The notes under the pieces were generated by a model. That model did no database searches, was not told the DNA's origin, and saw only the letters and a list, made by a program, of their open reading frames with translations. Positions 62,318-64,000 of a DNA stretch of 64,000 bases are shown piece by piece. Source of the DNA: Sphingomonas sp. ATCC 31555 (GTDB lineage Bacteria > Pseudomonadota > Alphaproteobacteria > Sphingomonadales > Sphingomonadaceae); the NCBI RefSeq assembly GCF_000282895.1, contig NZ_ALBQ01000042.1, positions 62,001 to 126,000 on the forward strand. The letters are read 5' to 3'. How positions within the stretch are numbered: the first letter of the stretch is position 1; each line of letters starts with the position of its first letter. The translations under genes and the position numbers were made by a program.

Positions 62318-62355
62318 CTTGCGCAAGAAGCTATCTTTTAGAGGAAAGACCCAAA

Positions 62356-63156
62356 ATGCTCACGACCATTCTCGCTGCCGGTGGTGCCGCAGCTTCGGGC
62401 GAAAGCCCCTATGGCCTTCAGCAGGCGCTCAAGGAAGGCGGCCTGATCTCGCAGACGGTGTTCGCGATCCTGGTGCTGATGCTCTTCGTATCGCTCTACA
62501 TCCTCTTCACCAAGCTGTTCGAACAGCAGAAGATCATCAACCAGGCGAAGCGCGTCCGCGCCACGTTCTGGAGCTCGAACAGCCTGCGCGAAGGCGCTGC
62601 CAAGCTCGAGAAGAACTCGGCCTATCGCCAGATCGTCGACGACGGTCTCGAAGCGCAGGAGCAGTACAAGCTGCTGACCGATCCGGTCGAAGCGCATGAC
62701 TGGCTGCACGGTTCGCTCGCGCGTTCGGAAGGTTCGATCAACTCGGCGCTGGGCGGCGGTCTCGCCTTCCTCGCGACCGTCGGCGCTACCTCGCCGTTCA
62801 TCGGTCTGTTCGGTACGGTTATCGGTATCTACCGCGCGCTCATCAAGATCGGTTCGGCCGGTCAGGCTTCGATCGACGCCGTCGCCGGCCCGGTCGGTGA
62901 AGCGCTGATCATGACCGCGCTCGGTCTCGTCGTCGCCGTTCCGGCGGTGCTCGCCTTCAACTTCCTGCAGCGTCGTAACAAGTCGATCGCCGAGAACCTG
63001 AATGCGTTCTCGAACGACGTGCTCGGCTACCTCGCTTCGGACGGCAAGGTGAAGCCTTCGACGAACGCAGCCGCCAAGAAGCCGGCCGCTGCCGCTTCGC
63101 CGAAGCCGGCGACGACCACCGCCGGCCAGGCTGGCGGCGTTCAGACCCGCCCGTAA
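62356..63156 (+). CDS. exbB: Biopolymer transport protein ExbB
   Basis: A 266-residue MotA/TolQ/ExbB-family channel. Three hydrophobic segments are visible: TVFAILVLMLFVSLYILF, LAFLATVGATSPFIGLFGTV and LIMTALGLVVAVPAVLAFNF. The conserved proton-channel motif GLFGTVIGIYRAL is intact. The C-terminal ~30 residues are Ala/Lys/Pro-rich. The start follows GAGGAAAG. Confidence 0.92.
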   Translation: MLTTILAAGGAAASGESPYGLQQALKEGGLISQTVFAILVLMLFVSLYILFTKLFEQQKIINQAKRVRATFWSSNSLREGAAKLEKNSAYRQIVDDGLEAQEQYKLLTDPVEAHDWLHGSLARSEGSINSALGGGLAFLATVGATSPFIGLFGTVIGIYRALIKIGSAGQASIDAVAGPVGEALIMTALGLVVAVPAVLAFNFLQRRNKSIAENLNAFSNDVLGYLASDGKVKPSTNAAAKKPAAAASPKPATTTAGQAGGVQTRP

Positions 63157-63166
63157 GATCAAGGCC

Positions 63167-63196
63167 GCGGGACTGCCACGTAACGCGCAGTCCCGC
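63167..63196. other. Intercistronic hairpin between exbB and exbD
   Basis: GCGGGACTGC and GCAGTCCCGC form a perfect 10-bp stem with a 10-base loop. A second 6-bp stem, CGCCGG/CCGGCG, follows at once (63197-63216). Confidence 0.6.
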
Positions 63197-63240
63197 CGCC
63201 GGACGACGATCCGGCGTACAAGAGGATAGGATTACGCCCA

Positions 63241-63720
63241 ATGGCGATTAGCACAGGCAGCGGCGGCGACGACGCACCGATGTCAGAGATCAACACCACG
63301 CCCCTCGTGGACGTGATGCTGGTTCTCCTGATCATCTTCCTCATCGCCGTTCCCGTTGTGATCCAGACGGTCGATCTCGCGCTGCCGAAGGTGCAGTACG
63401 AGGTGACGACGACCAAGCCCGAGAACGTGTCGCTTTCCATCAAGGGCGGTCCGGGCGGTTGCGAGGTCTACTGGGGTCTTACCCGCGTCAACCATGGTGA
63501 GTTGCTGGACCGCGCCGTCGTGAAGCTGAAGGCCGAGATCGATCGCCAGGGTGGCCCGAATGCCGCCGGCCTCGAACTTCCGGAGGTTCACATTCGCGGC
63601 GACGTCAACACGCCCTATCGCTGCATTGGCGGCACCATCTACACAATGCAGATGGCGGGTTTCGTGAAGGTCGGCTTCATTTCCGAACCGGAACCCGGTT
63701 CGTCGACAGCCCGGCTCTGA
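63241..63720 (+). CDS. exbD: Biopolymer transport protein ExbD (first copy)
   Basis: A 159-residue ExbD/TolR protein. The N-terminal SEINTTPLVDVMLVLLIIFL carries the proton-carrying Asp in the membrane helix. A periplasmic domain follows (VHIRGDVNTPYRCIGGTIYT). It forms the stator complex with ExbB. The second ExbD follows after 25 bp. Confidence 0.92.
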   Translation: MAISTGSGGDDAPMSEINTTPLVDVMLVLLIIFLIAVPVVIQTVDLALPKVQYEVTTTKPENVSLSIKGGPGGCEVYWGLTRVNHGELLDRAVVKLKAEIDRQGGPNAAGLELPEVHIRGDVNTPYRCIGGTIYTMQMAGFVKVGFISEPEPGSSTARL

Positions 63721-63745
63721 TCGGCCCGTTTAAGGAGTTACCACA

Positions 63746-64000
63746 ATGGCAATGAGCGCGGGCCGTGATGACGGCGAGCCGATGATGGACATGAACACGA
63801 CGCCGTTGATCGACGTCATGCTCGTGCTCCTCATCATGTTCATCATCACCATTCCGGTGCAGACCCATGCCGTGAAGGTGGATCTGCCCCAGCCGAGCAA
63901 CACCCCGGCCAGCCCCGTCGAACCGGACAAGAACAAGGTCTATATCGACGCACAGGGCCAGGTGTTCTGGAACAGCATGCCGATCAACGATGTGCAGCTG
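63746..64000 (+). CDS. exbD: Biopolymer transport protein ExbD (second copy, partial)
   Basis: The first 85 codons are in the window. MNTTPLIDVMLVLLIMFIIT is the ExbD helix with its Asp; NKVYIDAQGQVFW opens the periplasmic domain. AAGGAG lies before the ATG. Two unequal ExbD proteins after one ExbB are common in sphingomonads and related groups. The gene runs off the end. Confidence 0.9.
   Translation, partial: MAMSAGRDDGEPMMDMNTTPLIDVMLVLLIMFIITIPVQTHAVKVDLPQPSNTPASPVEPDKNKVYIDAQGQVFWNSMPINDVQL

Noticed and set aside
1..64000. CRISPR array or rRNA operon
   Set aside because: No regularly spaced short direct repeats and no rRNA-like conserved sequence were seen anywhere in the window.

Overview
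The window reads as a chromosomal segment of a sphingomonad (Alphaproteobacteria, Sphingomonadales). Evidence: high GC throughout, a TonB-dependent receptor tail, a tonB-exbB-exbD-exbD locus, an EcfG-type sigma factor with its own GGAAC-N16-CGTT promoter, a ParC of alphaproteobacterial type and a DUF1285-NUDIX-cca gene string. The genus is an inference; no rRNA is present.

Layout. (1) 1-4.5 kb is a worn region: the end of a TonB-dependent receptor, a GH43-like secreted protein with an abnormal tail, a chimeric pseudogene joining a thiolase fragment to an RND-pump remnant, a frameshifted XRE regulator and an IS630-family element beside it. Two copies of a ~47-bp repeat flank the chimera and a third lies at 16.5 kb. 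(2) 4.7-16.1 kb, all minus strand, holds an ECF sigma factor, a PAS hybrid histidine kinase and a complete chemosensory cluster: soluble receptor with two signalling tips, triple-CheW scaffold, CheB, CheR, CheA, STAS-like protein, CheY-like protein and CheC-like phosphatase. No flagellar gene is near it. (3) 16.8-33.2 kb is a large Ter (tellurium-resistance type) stress island. It has an ATP-grasp enzyme, a divergent 1502-residue SF1 helicase fused to a nuclease, three TerD-family proteins, a TerA-like protein, a DUF475 membrane protein, a TerD-like/trypsin-like protease fusion and a translationally coupled four-gene biosynthetic module (phosphoribosyltransferase, HAD phosphatase, PRTase-PELOTA protein, CitE-like lyase), then two minus-strand genes of TelA/XpaC type. 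This is the best candidate for an incompletely described system.

(4) 33.4-44.9 kb looks like an integrated mobilizable element: three exonuclease-fold genes in a row, a MobA/MobL relaxase, a 339-bp control region packed with inverted repeats (candidate oriT), an uncharacterised three-gene operon and tandem serine recombinases. The full-length recombinase reads into the 3' half of a tRNA-Arg(TCT) gene. (5) 45-64 kb is mostly core: queuosine-precursor transporter, TSUP permease, purC-purS-purQ, a PhyH-like dioxygenase with an FkbH-like protein, a DUF4349 lipoprotein, parC, a GGDEF-EAL protein, cca-nudix-DUF1285, a GNAT acetyltransferase, folB, a secreted protein and the TonB energising complex, which runs off the window end.

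All assignments come from reading the sequence and recognising motifs; no database search was run. Start codons were moved downstream where a ribosome site, overlap or promoter argued for it.
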